From assembly GCA_900100325.1 (NCBI GenBank), contig LT629697.1, positions 1,240,001-1,304,000 on the forward strand: DNA of 64,000 nt. Direction: 5' to 3'. This stretch comes from Frankineae bacterium MT45. GTDB lineage: Bacteria > Actinomycetota > Actinomycetes > Mycobacteriales > Jatrophihabitantaceae. Under the pieces are notes generated by a model. It was not told the origin of the DNA, searched no databases, and saw only the letters and a program-made list of their open reading frames with translations. The position numbers were made by a program, and so were the translations under genes. Shown piece by piece: positions 28,703 to 39,603 of the stretch. Positions within the stretch are counted from its first letter, which is position 1, and every line of letters starts with the position of its first letter.

Positions 28703-30502
28703 GTGAGCAACCATGTATTGACCGCAGTCGCCTGGCCGTACGCCAACGGCCCCCGCCACATCGGACACGTCGCCGGATTCGGCGTCCCCTCCGACGTCTT
28801 CAGCCGCTACCAGCGGATGGCCGGCAACCGGGTACTGATGGTCTCCGGCACCGACGAGCACGGCACCCCGATCCAGGTGCAGGCCGACCGTGAGGGTGTC
28901 ACTGCTCGTGAGCTGGCCGACCGCTACAACCGGATCATCGCCGGCGACCTGCAGAAGCTCGGGCTCTCCTACGACCTCTTCACCCGGACGACCACCAAGA
29001 ACCACTACGCGGTCGTGCAGGAACTGTTCCTCGGTCTGCTGAAGAACGGCTATGTCTTCCCGCAGGTCCAGATGGGCGCGATCAGCCCCTCGACCGGTCG
29101 CACCCTGCCCGACCGTTACATCGAGGGCACCTGCCCGATCTGTGGCTACGACCCGGCGCGGGGCGATCAGTGCGACAACTGTGGCAATCAGCTCGATCCG
29201 ATCGAGCTCATCAATCCGCGCTCCAAGATCAATGGCGAGACGCCGAAGTTCGTCGAGACCGAGCAGTACTTCCTCGACCTGCCGGCCTTCACCGCCACCC
29301 TCAGCGACTGGCTGGGTAAGCAGAAGCACTGGCGGCCGAATGTCCTTAAATTCTCGATGAATCTCCTGGACGATCTGAAGCCGCGGGCCATTACCCGCGA
29401 CCTCGACTGGGGCGTCCCGGTGCCGCTCCCAGGCTGGTCGGATCGCCCGGACAAGAAACTCTACGTCTGGTTCGATGCGGTCATCGGCTACCTATCGGCC
29501 TCCATCGAGTGGGCCCAGCGCAGTGGCGACCCCGACGCCTGGCGCCCGTTCTGGCAGGACGAGAACGCGAAGGCCTATTACTTCATGGGCAAAGACAACA
29601 TCGTCTTCCACTCCGAGATCTGGCCGGCGATGCTCTTCGGCTACTCCGGCGTCGGCGCCAAGGGCGGAACCCCCGGAGAACTAGGGGCATTGGATCGCCC
29701 GTACGAGGTCGTCTCCAGTGAATTCCTGACGATGGAGGGGCGCAAGTTCTCCTCGAGTCAGAACGTCGTGATCTACGTGGGGGACATGCTGGCCCGCTAC
29801 GACGCCGATGCGCTGCGCTACTACCTGGCGGTGGCCGGCCCGGAGAATCAGGACACCGACTTCACCTGGTCGGAGTTCGTGCGCCGCAACAACGACGAGT
29901 TGCTGGCCAGCTGGGGCAACCTGGTCAACCGGACGCTATCGATGACCGCCAAGAACATCGGGCAGATCCCGAGCCCGGGGAACCTCAACGACAGCGACCA
30001 GGCGCTGCTGGCCAGCTCGCGCAACGCCTTCACGTCGGTGGGGGACCTGCTGTCGCGGTCCCGGCAGAAGCAGGCGATCGGCGAGGCGATGCGGGTGGTC
30101 GGCGAGGCCAACAAGTACCTGTCGGACAACGAGCCGTGGAAGTTGAAGAACGCCGACCCGGCCCGCATGGAGAGCGTCCTGCACGTCGCGCTGCAGGTGG
30201 TCGACGACGCCAAGACGCTGTTGACCCCGTTCCTGCCCTCCTCGTCGTCCAAGGTGCATGAGGCGATGGGGGGGACCGGCAAGTGGGCCGGCATGCCGGA
30301 GCTCGTCGAGGTCGAGGAGGAGACGGCCGTCGGGTCGCCCTCCTACGCGACGCTGACCGGTGACTACGAGGCCGTCGCCACCTGGGAGTCGAAGTCGATC
30401 GAGGTCGGCCGCCCGATCGCGCCCCCGACGCCGATCTTCACCAAGCTCGACAGCTCAGTGGTTCAGGAGGAACTCGACAGGCTGGAAGCAGAGGCCAAGT
30501 GA
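28703..30502 (+). CDS. metG: Methionyl-tRNA synthetase
   Basis: Class I synthetase charging tRNA-Met, 599 aa. The HIGH motif is in [11 protein letters not shown] near the N-terminus. A zinc-knuckle insertion carries [18 protein letters not shown] with four cysteines. The KMSKS loop is the relaxed form KFSSSQN. The anticodon-binding helices follow and there is no C-terminal tRNA-binding (EMAP) extension, as in many actinobacteria. Start chosen at the GTG of [11 protein letters not shown]; a GTG two codons earlier is possible. It overlaps tatD by four bases. Confidence 0.96.
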   Translation: MSNHVLTAVAWPYANGPRHIGHVAGFGVPSDVFSRYQRMAGNRVLMVSGTDEHGTPIQVQADREGVTARELADRYNRIIAGDLQKLGLSYDLFTRTTTKNHYAVVQELFLGLLKNGYVFPQVQMGAISPSTGRTLPDRYIEGTCPICGYDPARGDQCDNCGNQLDPIELINPRSKINGETPKFVETEQYFLDLPAFTATLSDWLGKQKHWRPNVLKFSMNLLDDLKPRAITRDLDWGVPVPLPGWSDRPDKKLYVWFDAVIGYLSASIEWAQRSGDPDAWRPFWQDENAKAYYFMGKDNIVFHSEIWPAMLFGYSGVGAKGGTPGELGALDRPYEVVSSEFLTMEGRKFSSSQNVVIYVGDMLARYDADALRYYLAVAGPENQDTDFTWSEFVRRNNDELLASWGNLVNRTLSMTAKNIGQIPSPGNLNDSDQALLASSRNAFTSVGDLLSRSRQKQAIGEAMRVVGEANKYLSDNEPWKLKNADPARMESVLHVALQVVDDAKTLLTPFLPSSSSKVHEAMGGTGKWAGMPELVEVEEETAVGSPSYATLTGDYEAVATWESKSIEVGRPIAPPTPIFTKLDSSVVQEELDRLEAEAK

Positions 30503-31362
30503 GCAAATCGGCAGTAAAAGACGGCAAGAACTCGCCGCCGCCACTGCCGGCCGCGCTGCCGTTGCCGGTCTTCGATTCCCACTGTCACCTCGATGCGATG
30601 GCGCAGCGCTCCGGTGTCGACGCGACGTCGGAGTTCGTCGCTGAGGCCATGCGTCAGGCGAGAAGTGTCAATGTAACCAAGGTGATTACGGTCGGGGACA
30701 CGATCGCGTCGAGTCGCTGGTGCGTCCAGGCCGCCCGCGAGCATCCGGACGTCTTCGCTGCGGTGGCGGTACATCCCACCGAGATTTCCGGCATGACCGA
30801 CGCCGACTATGCGGAACTGGAGTCGCTGGCCGCCGATGAGAACGTGGTCGCCATCGGCGAGACCGGCCTCGACTACTACTGGGATCGCACGACGCCCGCC
30901 GATCAGCAGGAGCACTTCCGGCGCCACATCGATCTGGCCAAACGGGTCGGGAAGGCGTTGATGATCCACGATCGCGAGGCCCATGAGGATGTGCTGGCGA
31001 TTCTGGAGTCCGAGGGGGCACCGGATCAGGTCGTGTTCCACGCGTTCAGCGGGGACGAAGTTATGGCCAGGACCTGTGTTGAGCGTGGATTTGTGCTGTC
31101 TTTTCCGGGAGTGGTGACCTTCACAAACGCCCCGGCACTGCGTGCGGCGGCGGTGGCCACTTCACTTGACCACATACTGGTCGAAACGGACGCTCCGTTC
31201 TTGAGCCCTCAACCATTTCGCGGTCGCCCCAACGCCCCGTATTTGGTGCCCTACACGCTGACGAGCCTGGCCGGGACGGTCGGCGTCGCCGTCGAAGAGC
31301 TCTGCGAGGCGATAGTGCGCACCGGCCAGCGGGTATTCAGGACGAACTTAACACCGATTTAA
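30499..31362 (+). CDS. tatD: TatD-family metal-dependent hydrolase (DNase)
   Basis: A TIM-barrel amidohydrolase-superfamily nuclease, 287 aa. The metal ligands are visible in FDSHCHLD, in GETGLDYY, in [12 protein letters not shown], in FHAFSGD and in [11 protein letters not shown]. About 20 extra residues rich in Lys and Pro precede the domain. GTGA overlap with metG; rpfB and ksgA follow, the same order as Rv1007c-Rv1010. Confidence 0.93.
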   Translation: MSKSAVKDGKNSPPPLPAALPLPVFDSHCHLDAMAQRSGVDATSEFVAEAMRQARSVNVTKVITVGDTIASSRWCVQAAREHPDVFAAVAVHPTEISGMTDADYAELESLAADENVVAIGETGLDYYWDRTTPADQQEHFRRHIDLAKRVGKALMIHDREAHEDVLAILESEGAPDQVVFHAFSGDEVMARTCVERGFVLSFPGVVTFTNAPALRAAAVATSLDHILVETDAPFLSPQPFRGRPNAPYLVPYTLTSLAGTVGVAVEELCEAIVRTGQRVFRTNLTPI

Positions 31363-31404
31363 CATCATGCAGACCTGAGAGTTTGCCCTTGTTGAATAAG
31401 CGAA

Positions 31405-31432
31405 GTTATGGTTTCGTGACCTTGCTCGACCG
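31405..31432 (+). promoter_or_regulatory. Shared upstream element, copy 1 (before first rpf gene)
   Basis: GTTATGGTTTCGTGACC followed by TTGCTCGACCG. The same string recurs at 32755 and in part at 34489, always ahead of a DUF348/G5 hydrolase gene; here it lies 81 bases before the start codon. It contains TATGGT, a possible -10, so it may be promoter core, operator or both. Confidence 0.6.
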
Positions 31433-31473
31433 CGCCGGACCCCTGTGGCGCGTGAGACGCGGGCGAAATCTAG

Positions 31474-32610
<1,137 letters not shown>

Positions 32611-32690
32611 CGTACCCCAGGCTCTGCACGCTGACGTGTTGAGCGGCAGGTTCGGGGCTTCCCCGTACATCCCCCGCCCGAGCCTGTGAC

Positions 32691-32732
32691 ATCAAGCCGT
32701 GGAACTACAGAAATGTAGTTCCACGGCTTGAT
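32691..32732 (+). terminator. Very strong terminator after the first rpf gene
   Basis: A perfect 19-base stem: ATCAAGCCGTGGAACTACA (32691-32709) with its complement (32714-32732) around a GAAA loop, followed by a T-rich run. Stem-loop plus T tract is unusually canonical for this genome. Confidence 0.88.
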
Positions 32733-32739
32733 TTGTTTT

Positions 32740-32771
32740 GGTCACAGAACCGCCGATACGGTTCTGTGACC
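32740..32771. promoter_or_regulatory. 13-bp inverted repeat upstream of the second rpf gene
   Basis: GGTCACAGAACCG (32740-32752), six bases, then CGGTTCTGTGACC (32759-32771), perfectly symmetric. The right arm is part of the element shared with the other two hydrolase genes; the left arm exists only here. Confidence 0.65.
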
Positions 32772-32782
32772 TTGCTTGACGG
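32755..32782 (+). promoter_or_regulatory. Shared upstream element, copy 2 (before second rpf gene)
   Basis: GATACGGTTCTGTGACC followed by TTGCTTGACGG. It aligns base for base with copy 1 over about 28 positions with few changes, and lies 78 bases before the TTG start, nearly the same distance as copy 1. Confidence 0.6.
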
Positions 32783-32832
32783 CGCGTACCCCCGAACGTG
32801 GCCGGATGCAAGACGGCTCTGGAGTCTTTCTC

Positions 32833-34377
32833 TTGCGACGTGCAATGGCCCCCCGAATACGCGTCCACCGAACGTGGATCCTGCGTGCCCGGCTCCGCCG
32901 GCTACGCAACCTCCGCGCTCTTCGTGCCCAGCGGGCCCTCGCCGAGCGCCGATGGCGCCCACGAAAGGTCTGGTCACCACTGCGCCGGGGCGTCACCTTC
33001 GCCCTCGCGCTGCTGCTCACCGCCGGAGTACTCGGCAGTGTCGCCGTCGTCGCCTCAGCCGATCGAACCGTCACCCTCACCGTGGACGGCGTGCAGCACC
33101 GGGTGCACACCGACGCCGCCCGGGTCCGTGACGTCCTCGCCGACTCGCACATCACGCTCGGGGCGCATGACGCGGTGACGCCGGGGCTGGATCAGCCGGT
33201 CGGCGGGAGCGACGCCATCACCATCACCCGGGGTCGTCTGCTTCACCTCGACGTCGACGGGGTCCAGAGCGACGCCTGGGTCACGGCCCTGACGGTGGCC
33301 GATGCGGCCCGCCAACTCGGCTACGGGGCCGACGACTTCTTCTCACCGGCCGCCGACTCACCGCTGGGGACCGATCCGACGAGCCTGGTCATCCGGCTTC
33401 CGAAACCGGTGACGATCGTGCACGACGGGTTGACGCAGCGGATCGCGACCACGGCGGCCACCGTCGGGGATCTGCTGAAGAGCCTCAACATCGTGGTGCG
33501 CACCACCGACTTCCTCTCCGCCGGCGCCGGCGACCCGCTGCGCATGTGGGAGCAGATCGTCATCCAGCGGGTGAAGAACGGCACCGTCACCGAGGTCGTG
33601 GCCGTCCCGTTCCCGACGAGCACGCTGCCCGATCCGACGATGCCGTCCGGGCAGCAGCGGATTGTGACCGTCGGGCGTCCGGGGCAGGCCCGGGTGGTCT
33701 ACGGCGTCTCGCTCTCCGACGGCGTGCAGACGGTGAAGACGATGCTCTCCAGCACCCTGCTGGTCCCCCCGCTTGCTCAGGTCACCGCCGTCGGGACGGC
33801 GGTCGTGGCCGCGACCCCGCTGGCCACCGTCCCAGGCTCCGGTTCGGCGACCTCGGCTCCGGCTGCGGCCGGGAGCGCACTTCAGGCCGCCGACCACCCG
33901 TCGCAGGCGCCGACTCCATCGACGTCGCGTCCGCCGTCGACGACCCCGCGCCCGAGCGCCGGACCGCGTCCGACGCCGACCACGAAGCCCGCGACCCCGA
34001 CTCCGGCCACACCGAAGCCGGCTACCCCCAAGCCGGCCACCCCGAAACCGGTGACCCCGACACCCAAGGCGGTCACCCCGACCCCGAGGCCCGCGACCCC
34101 GACACCGAAGCCCCCGACCCCGACCCCGAAACCGGCCGGCGCGCTCAACTGGGACGCCCTCGCCATGTGTGAGTCCAGCGGCAACTGGTCGATCAACACG
34201 GGGAACGGCTACTACGGGGGGCTGCAGTTCAACCTCAGCACCTGGCTCTCCTACGGCGGCGGGGCCTACGCCGCGCGTCCGGATCTGGCGACGAAGGCCC
34301 AGCAGATCGCCGTGGCCACGGTCCTCTACAACGCCCGCGGGCGGGCGCCGTGGCCCTACTGCGGGCAGTTTCTCTAG
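32833..34377 (+). CDS. Resuscitation-promoting factor, RpfB-like with Pro/Thr-rich linker
   Basis: Second paralogue, 514 aa. A long basic N-terminal tail (many Arg) precedes one hydrophobic helix (GVTFALALLLTAGVLGSVAV). Three DUF348 repeats and a G5 domain follow, then about 90 residues of low complexity rich in Thr-Pro-Lys repeats (TPKPATPKPATPKP), probably a wall-spanning linker, then an Rpf domain with MCESSGNWSINTGNGYYGGL. The TTG at 32833 is chosen because GGAG lies upstream in the same arrangement as in the first paralogue; the frame opens earlier at 32776. Confidence 0.9.
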   Translation: MRRAMAPRIRVHRTWILRARLRRLRNLRALRAQRALAERRWRPRKVWSPLRRGVTFALALLLTAGVLGSVAVVASADRTVTLTVDGVQHRVHTDAARVRDVLADSHITLGAHDAVTPGLDQPVGGSDAITITRGRLLHLDVDGVQSDAWVTALTVADAARQLGYGADDFFSPAADSPLGTDPTSLVIRLPKPVTIVHDGLTQRIATTAATVGDLLKSLNIVVRTTDFLSAGAGDPLRMWEQIVIQRVKNGTVTEVVAVPFPTSTLPDPTMPSGQQRIVTVGRPGQARVVYGVSLSDGVQTVKTMLSSTLLVPPLAQVTAVGTAVVAATPLATVPGSGSATSAPAAAGSALQAADHPSQAPTPSTSRPPSTTPRPSAGPRPTPTTKPATPTPATPKPATPKPATPKPVTPTPKAVTPTPRPATPTPKPPTPTPKPAGALNWDALAMCESSGNWSINTGNGYYGGLQFNLSTWLSYGGGAYAARPDLATKAQQIAVATVLYNARGRAPWPYCGQFL

Positions 34378-34436
34378 GCCCCTTCCAGGCCTGGTTGCCT
34401 GATGAACTCCGGGGAGGTGGCTGCGGCGGCCGGGCT

Positions 34437-34453
34437 GGGGTGCGACACACCCC
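34437..34453 (+). terminator. Probable terminator after the second rpf gene
   Basis: GGGGTG (34437-34442) pairs with CACCCC (34448-34453) around a 5-base loop about 60 bases after the stop. No T-run. Confidence 0.45.
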
Positions 34454-34488
34454 GACTGACCCCTGCTGTGCGTGTCGCCTGTGCGTAC

Positions 34489-34506
34489 GTTATGGTTTCG
34501 TGATCA
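34489..34506 (+). promoter_or_regulatory. Shared upstream element, copy 3 (before third hydrolase gene)
   Basis: GTTATGGTTTCGTGATC, identical to copy 1 over the first 15 bases but diverging afterwards. It lies 128 bases before the GTG start. Confidence 0.55.
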
Positions 34507-34616
34507 ATCGATGCGACCAGGCCCGTGGCGAGCCAGAACACCCTGCCGACGAGCCGCTTCGATAAGCGCTTCCGGGTAGCCCCGGTACGGCAGTTCTGAC
34601 GATCTGGAGTCACTTA

Positions 34617-35819
34617 GTGCGTCGCGGTATGAAACTCGGCATCTACGGAGCCGTGCTGGTAGGTCTGGTCGGCGGTTGCGTCGCCTGGACGGCAGTCGAC
34701 AAGACGGTCACTCTCAAAGTGGACGGTCAGACCCGCAAGATTCACACGGTCGCAGACACTGTCGATGGAGCGCTCGCCAGCGCCGGCTACAAGATCGCCA
34801 GTCACGACGTGGTCGCCCCCGACGCGAACGATTCGATCTCCAACGGCCAGACGGTGATCCTCAAGCGTGGCCGCCTGCTGCACCTCACCATCGACGGCAC
34901 CTCCCGCGACATCTGGGTCACTGCCCCGACGGTCGCCGATGCCCTGGCCGAACTCGGCTACTCCTCCAGCAGTTTCGCCTCGGTCTCCCGCGACAAGCGC
35001 CTGCCGCTCGACCCCACCACGATCACCATGCGGACGCCCAAGGACGTCACCATCACGGTGGCTGGTCAGCCGATGCAGGTGAAGACGACTCAGGCCACCG
35101 TCGCCGGCCTGCTCAGCCAGTACGACATCGCCCTCGGGCCGCAGGATCAGGTCTCGGTGCCGCTGACCAGCGCGCCGGTCGAGGGCGAGCAGATCCTGGT
35201 CCAGCGGGTCACCACCGGCGTCATCAAGTCCACCGTGCCGGTGCCCTTCGGCGTCACCTCCACCAAGGACTCCACGCTGGCTCAGGGCAATCTGAAGATC
35301 ACCCAGGCCGGCAAGCCGGGTACCGCGACCGTCACCTACTCCGTCGTCTACCTCGACGGCGTGATCGTCGGCCGCTCGGCCCAGTCGAAGACCGTTACCT
35401 CGGCCCCGGTGGACCAGGTCCAGGTCGTCGGAACCAGGAACCCGGCCGCTGATGCGGCGGCGGCGGCAGCAGCGGCCGAGGCGGCGGCGGCCGACGCGGC
35501 GGTGGCGGCGACCGTCACCCCGGGTTCAGCCAAGGCGATCGCCCAGAAGCTGCTGGCGGCTCGCGGGATGGGCGACGACCAGTTCGCCTGCCTGGTGAAG
35601 CTCTGGAGCCGGGAGAGTGGCTGGCGGGTCAACGCCTCCAACTCCAGCGGCGCCTACGGCATCCCGCAGGCCCTGCCCGGCAGCAAGATGGCGGCCTTCG
35701 GAAGCGACTGGCGCACCAACCCGGCGACCCAGATCCAGTGGGGCCTCTCCTACATCACCGGCCGCTACGACACCCCGTGCGGCGCGTGGGGCCACTCGCA
35801 GTCCACCGGCTGGTACTGA
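34617..35819 (+). CDS. DUF348/G5 cell-wall hydrolase with SLT-like catalytic domain
   Basis: Third paralogue, 400 aa. The N-terminal part repeats the architecture of the two rpf genes: hydrophobic anchor ([18 protein letters not shown]), three DUF348 repeats and a G5 domain. An Ala-rich helix of about 25 residues then leads to a different C-terminus: [31 protein letters not shown] and [10 protein letters not shown]. This is a lysozyme-like/SLT domain of the aggregation-promoting-factor type, not Rpf; the catalytic Glu is in SRESGW. The GTG start follows GGAG. It leads straight into ksgA, 22 bases downstream. Confidence 0.9.
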   Translation: MRRGMKLGIYGAVLVGLVGGCVAWTAVDKTVTLKVDGQTRKIHTVADTVDGALASAGYKIASHDVVAPDANDSISNGQTVILKRGRLLHLTIDGTSRDIWVTAPTVADALAELGYSSSSFASVSRDKRLPLDPTTITMRTPKDVTITVAGQPMQVKTTQATVAGLLSQYDIALGPQDQVSVPLTSAPVEGEQILVQRVTTGVIKSTVPVPFGVTSTKDSTLAQGNLKITQAGKPGTATVTYSVVYLDGVIVGRSAQSKTVTSAPVDQVQVVGTRNPAADAAAAAAAAEAAAADAAVAATVTPGSAKAIAQKLLAARGMGDDQFACLVKLWSRESGWRVNASNSSGAYGIPQALPGSKMAAFGSDWRTNPATQIQWGLSYITGRYDTPCGAWGHSQSTGWY

Positions 35820-35841
35820 CCCGACGCCGCAGGGCCACCCG

Positions 35842-36699
35842 GTGAGTCAAGCGCAACTGCTGGGGCCGGCGGAGATCCGTGCTCTGGCCGCGCATCTGCA
35901 ACTGCGCCCGACCAAGACGCTGGGGCAGAACTTCCTGCACGACCCGAACACGATCCGGCGCATCGTCCGGGCGGCCGCGCTGCCGGACGACGCGGTGGTG
36001 GTGGAGGTCGGCCCCGGTCTCGGATCGCTGACCCTCGGCCTGCTGGATGAGGCTGAGCGTGTGGTGGCGATCGAGATCGACCCCACCCTGGCCCGCCAAC
36101 TACCCCTGACGGTCGCTGAGCGGGCACCTGAGCGGGCTTCGCGGCTCAGTGTGATCACGGCCGACGCGCTACAGGTCACTGAGATCGCCGGATCGCAGCC
36201 CACGGCGCTGGTGGCCAACCTCCCCTACAACGTCGGTGTGCCCGTCCTGCTCTCGCTGCTGGCGCGCCTGCCGAGCCTGCGCAGCGCGCTGGTGATGGTC
36301 CAGGCCGAGGTGGCCGACCGCCTCTCGGCGGCGCCGGGCTCCAAGGTCTACGGGGTCCCGAGCGTGAAGACGGCCTGGTACGGACGGGCCGAGCGGGCGG
36401 GCGCGATCCCGCGGGCGGTCTTCTGGCCGGTGCCGAACGTCGACTCCGGGCTGGTGCGGATCACCGCCCACGAACCACCGGTGCTGCCTGACGGGGTAGC
36501 CCGGTCCGACGTCTTCACCGTCATCGACCTGGCCTTCTCGCAGCGCCGCAAGATGCTGCGCTCGGTGCTGGCCGACTGGGCCGGGTCGGCAGCCCGGGCC
36601 GAGGAGATCCTGGTTGCCGCCGGGGTGGCGCCGACGGCGCGTGGGGAGACCGTCGACGTCGCCGGCTTCGCCCGGATCGCGTCGGCCCAGCGGGCCTGA
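35842..36699 (+). CDS. ksgA: 16S rRNA (adenine1518/1519-N6)-dimethyltransferase
   Basis: SAM-dependent dimethylation of two adjacent adenines in helix 45 of 16S rRNA during 30S assembly. The 285-aa protein has [18 protein letters not shown] motif [12 protein letters not shown], and the catalytic motif [13 protein letters not shown]. The GTG start is chosen seven bases after AGGG; the open frame extends upstream into the previous gene in another frame. Its place after an rpf gene matches M. tuberculosis. Confidence 0.95.
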   Translation: MSQAQLLGPAEIRALAAHLQLRPTKTLGQNFLHDPNTIRRIVRAAALPDDAVVVEVGPGLGSLTLGLLDEAERVVAIEIDPTLARQLPLTVAERAPERASRLSVITADALQVTEIAGSQPTALVANLPYNVGVPVLLSLLARLPSLRSALVMVQAEVADRLSAAPGSKVYGVPSVKTAWYGRAERAGAIPRAVFWPVPNVDSGLVRITAHEPPVLPDGVARSDVFTVIDLAFSQRRKMLRSVLADWAGSAARAEEILVAAGVAPTARGETVDVAGFARIASAQRA

Positions 36700-36713
36700 T
36701 TCGCCCCTCAGCT

Positions 36714-36772
36714 CAGGTCAGCTCGGGGTCAGGTCAGCTCGGGTCAGGTCAGCTCGGGTCAGCTCAGCTCTG
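36714..36772. repeat. 15-bp tandem repeat between ksgA and prs
   Basis: CAGGTCAGCTCGGGT occurs about three and a half times (units at 36714, 36730, 36745 and 36760, the first with one extra base). It fills the gap between two convergent genes and runs into the last codons of prs. Confidence 0.75.
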
Positions 36773-37744
36773 GCCGTCGAAGAGGCTGGTGACTGAGCCG
36801 TCCTCGAAGACCGCGCGGATCGCGCGGGCGATGATCGGGGCGATCGAGAGAACCGAGAGCTTGTCGAACTCCTGCTCCGGACGGATCGGCAGGGTGTTGG
36901 TGACGATGACGTCGGAGATGCGGCTCTCGCTCAGCAGCTTCGCGGCCGGGCCCGCCAGTTCGCCGTGCGTGGCCGCGACGATGACCTCGGCCGCGCCGGC
37001 GCCGAAGAGCACCTCGGAGGCCTTCACGATGGTGCCGCCGGTGCCGATCATGTCGTCGATCAGCAGGCAGCGCCGGCCGCTCACGTCACCGACGACCCGG
37101 TTCGCGACGACCTTGTTGGCGACCATCGGGTCGCGCGTCTTGTGTACGAAGGCGATCGGGGCGCCGCCCAATCGGTCGGCCCACTGCTCGGCCACCCGGA
37201 CCCGGCCGGTGTCCGGCGAGACGACGGTGAAGTCGACGCCGGCATACTTGCGCTTGATGTGCTGCGAGAGCACCGGCAGCGCGAAGATGTGGTCGACGGG
37301 TCCGTCGAAGAAGCCCTGGATCTGAGCGGTGTGCAGGTCGATCGACATCAGCCGGTTGGCGCCCGCGGTCTTGAAGAGATCAGCCATCAGCCGGGCCGAG
37401 ATCGGCTCGCGGCCCCGGTGCTTCTTGTCCTGCCGGGCGTACGGGTAGAACGGCGCGACCACGGTGATGCGCTTGGCCGAGGCCCGCTTCAGCGCGTCGA
37501 TGAGGATCAGCGTCTCCATCACCCAGTGGTTGATCGGACTGGTGAAGGACTGGATGACGAAGGCGTCGCTGCCGCGCACCGACTCGTCCGGCTTGATGAA
37601 CGTCTCGGAGTTGGCGAAGTCCCGGGCGGTGGTTGGGGTGACCGTCACGCCGAGCTCGGCGGCGATCTCGTGGGCCAGCTCCGGATACGCGCGACCGGAG
37701 AGCAGCATCATGCTTTTGCGGCCGGCAAGTTCCAGGGTGCTCAT
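36764..37744 (-). CDS. prs: Ribose-phosphate pyrophosphokinase
   Basis: Makes PRPP from ribose-5-phosphate and ATP for purines, pyrimidines, His, Trp and, in actinobacteria, decaprenyl-phospho-arabinose. The 326-aa protein has the ATP flexible loop YARQDKKHRGREPISARL, a metal site in SIDLHTAQIQGFF, and the PRPP-binding loop LLIDDMIGTGGT. It begins 14 bases after glmU stops, so the two form an operon. Confidence 0.97.
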   Translation of the reverse strand: MSTLELAGRKSMMLLSGRAYPELAHEIAAELGVTVTPTTARDFANSETFIKPDESVRGSDAFVIQSFTSPINHWVMETLILIDALKRASAKRITVVAPFYPYARQDKKHRGREPISARLMADLFKTAGANRLMSIDLHTAQIQGFFDGPVDHIFALPVLSQHIKRKYAGVDFTVVSPDTGRVRVAEQWADRLGGAPIAFVHKTRDPMVANKVVANRVVGDVSGRRCLLIDDMIGTGGTIVKASEVLFGAGAAEVIVAATHGELAGPAAKLLSESRISDVIVTNTLPIRPEQEFDKLSVLSIAPIIARAIRAVFEDGSVTSLFDGQS

Positions 37745-37758
37745 GCTCTAGATCGTCC

Positions 37759-39294
37759 TCAAGTCGGGTCGTGCTCTTCGCTGTTTGTCGAGTCTTGCTG
37801 ATCTTGCTGTGCCTGTGCGAGTTCGGCGGCGCGGGCCGCGTCTGTTCCGGCCCGGCTGCGGGCTACCCAGCCCTCGACGTTGCGTTGCCGGGCCCGTCCC
37901 ACCGCCATCGCGCCGGGCGGCACGTCGTTGGTGATCACCGATCCGGCGGCCGTGTACGCGCCGTCGCCGACGTTTACCGGCGCAACGAACATGTTGTCAG
38001 CCCCAGTGCGTGCATGGCTACCTATCACCGACCGGCGTTTGGTCACACCGTCATAGTTGACGAAGACCGAGGCCGCGCCGATGTTGGTGTGTTCGCCGAT
38101 GCTGGCGTCGCCGACGTAGCTCAGGTGCGGCACCTTGCTGCCGGTGCCGATGTCACTGCCCTTGACCTCGACGTAGGTGCCGATCTTCACCTCGTCGGCC
38201 AGGTCGGTGCCCGGACGCAGGTAGGCGAAGGGCCCGATCTCGCAGCGGGCACCGATGCGGGCGCTCACCGCCACCGTCCGCGAGACCCGTGAATCCTCGC
38301 CGACTTCGCAGTCGGTGAGCGACACGTCCGGGCCGATGCTGGCCCCGGCGGCAATGCTGGTGGCGCCGAAGAGCTCCACCGACGGTCGCAGCGTGACGTC
38401 GGCCTCGAGCGTCACGTCGGCATCGACCCAGGTGGTGGCCGGGTCGACGACGGTGACGCCGGCCTCCATGTGCCGGCGCAGCAGCCGGTCGTTGTAGTGG
38501 CGGTGAGCCTGGGCCAATTGGGCCCGGGTGTTCACTCCAGCTGTCTCCTCGGCCACCGTGATCAGCGCCTGCACCGGCCGCTGATCGCCGACGAAGATGC
38601 CGATCACATCCGGGAGGTAGAGCTCGCCCTGCGCGTTGTCGCTGCTTAGCCGGGCCAGTGCGTCCCGCAGCAGCGCGGCGTCGAAGGCGTAGACGCTGGC
38701 CGCCACTTCCCGGATCTCGCGCTGGGCCGGGGTGGCGTCGGCCTCCTCGACTACCCGGGCCACCGACCCGAGGGTGTCCAGGTCGGCGCTGCGGAGCACC
38801 CGTCCGTAGCCCGTCGGATCGTCGACCAGCGCGGTGAGCATAGTGGCGGCGGCCTCGGAACCAGCCTGCTCGCTGACGAGTTGGTGCAGCGTCTCGCTGC
38901 GCAGCAGTGGCGCATCGGCCGGGATGACGAGGACGATCTCGCGGCCAGCGGCGGGGGGCGGAGCTGAGGAGGTGGTGGCTGAGGACGTCGCAGCTGTCGA
39001 AGCTAGCGCGACCTGAACCGCGTGCCCGGTGCCCAGCTGTTCGGACTGGACGACGGCGTCGGCACCAGGGGCGATCTCGGCCAGATGCGCGGTGACCTCG
39101 TCACGACGATGGCCGACCACGACCAGGGTGGTGGCCGGGGCGACGGCGTCGAGCGCGGCGAGCGCGTGGCCCAGCAGCGACCGCCCAGCGAATCCGTGAA
39201 GCACCTTCGGGCGTCGCGGCGACTTCATCCGCGTCCCCTCGCCGGCGGCGAGGACGACCGCCGTCACGACAGGCGACGGCGTATCGGGGCTCAC
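37759..39294 (-). CDS. glmU: Bifunctional GlcNAc-1-P uridyltransferase / GlcN-1-P acetyltransferase
   Basis: Makes UDP-GlcNAc for peptidoglycan. The N-terminal pyrophosphorylase has LAAGEGTRMKSPRRPKVLH; the C-terminal half is a left-handed beta-helix of hexapeptide repeats with YLRPGTDLADEVKIGTYVEVK and the acetyl-CoA end motif around GSVITNDVPPGAMAVG. It is 511 aa, with a charged C-terminal tail typical of actinobacteria. First gene of the glmU-prs operon. Confidence 0.96.
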   Translation of the reverse strand: MSPDTPSPVVTAVVLAAGEGTRMKSPRRPKVLHGFAGRSLLGHALAALDAVAPATTLVVVGHRRDEVTAHLAEIAPGADAVVQSEQLGTGHAVQVALASTAATSSATTSSAPPPAAGREIVLVIPADAPLLRSETLHQLVSEQAGSEAAATMLTALVDDPTGYGRVLRSADLDTLGSVARVVEEADATPAQREIREVAASVYAFDAALLRDALARLSSDNAQGELYLPDVIGIFVGDQRPVQALITVAEETAGVNTRAQLAQAHRHYNDRLLRRHMEAGVTVVDPATTWVDADVTLEADVTLRPSVELFGATSIAAGASIGPDVSLTDCEVGEDSRVSRTVAVSARIGARCEIGPFAYLRPGTDLADEVKIGTYVEVKGSDIGTGSKVPHLSYVGDASIGEHTNIGAASVFVNYDGVTKRRSVIGSHARTGADNMFVAPVNVGDGAYTAAGSVITNDVPPGAMAVGRARQRNVEGWVARSRAGTDAARAAELAQAQQDQQDSTNSEEHDPT

Positions 39295-39361
39295 GAGTTG
39301 ATCCTAATTTGTCCGGACGGGCTCAGTGCGCCGGGAGGCAGCTGCTCAACAGAAGACATTG

Positions 39362-39434
39362 CTGGGGGGCTCGGACTCGAACCGAGACTGCAAGGCACCA
39401 AAGGCCTGCGGGCTGCCGATTACCCCACCCCCCA
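39362..39434 (-). tRNA. tRNA-Gln (anticodon TTG)
   Basis: A full cloverleaf can be drawn on the minus strand: acceptor TGGGGGG/CCCCCCA, D-stem GGGT/GCCC, anticodon loop CTTTGGT giving TTG, T-arm CTCGG-TTCGAGT-CCGAG, discriminator G. CCA is not encoded. The bottom pair of the anticodon stem (C27-T43) is a mismatch. It lies just upstream of glmU on the same strand. Confidence 0.92.
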
Positions 39435-39603
39435 CCGGATGGAACCCGTACACCCTATCGCCGCTCGCAAATCGCCCCGGACACCCTGCGCCAGCCGTCG
39501 CCCGGCGGCGGGCGACGAGCTGATGCGACCGGCAGAAACGGTGACGAAGCGACTGCAGAGATGAGACCTACCCGCCAGTAGTGATTTCCGTTACGCTTCG
39601 CCG

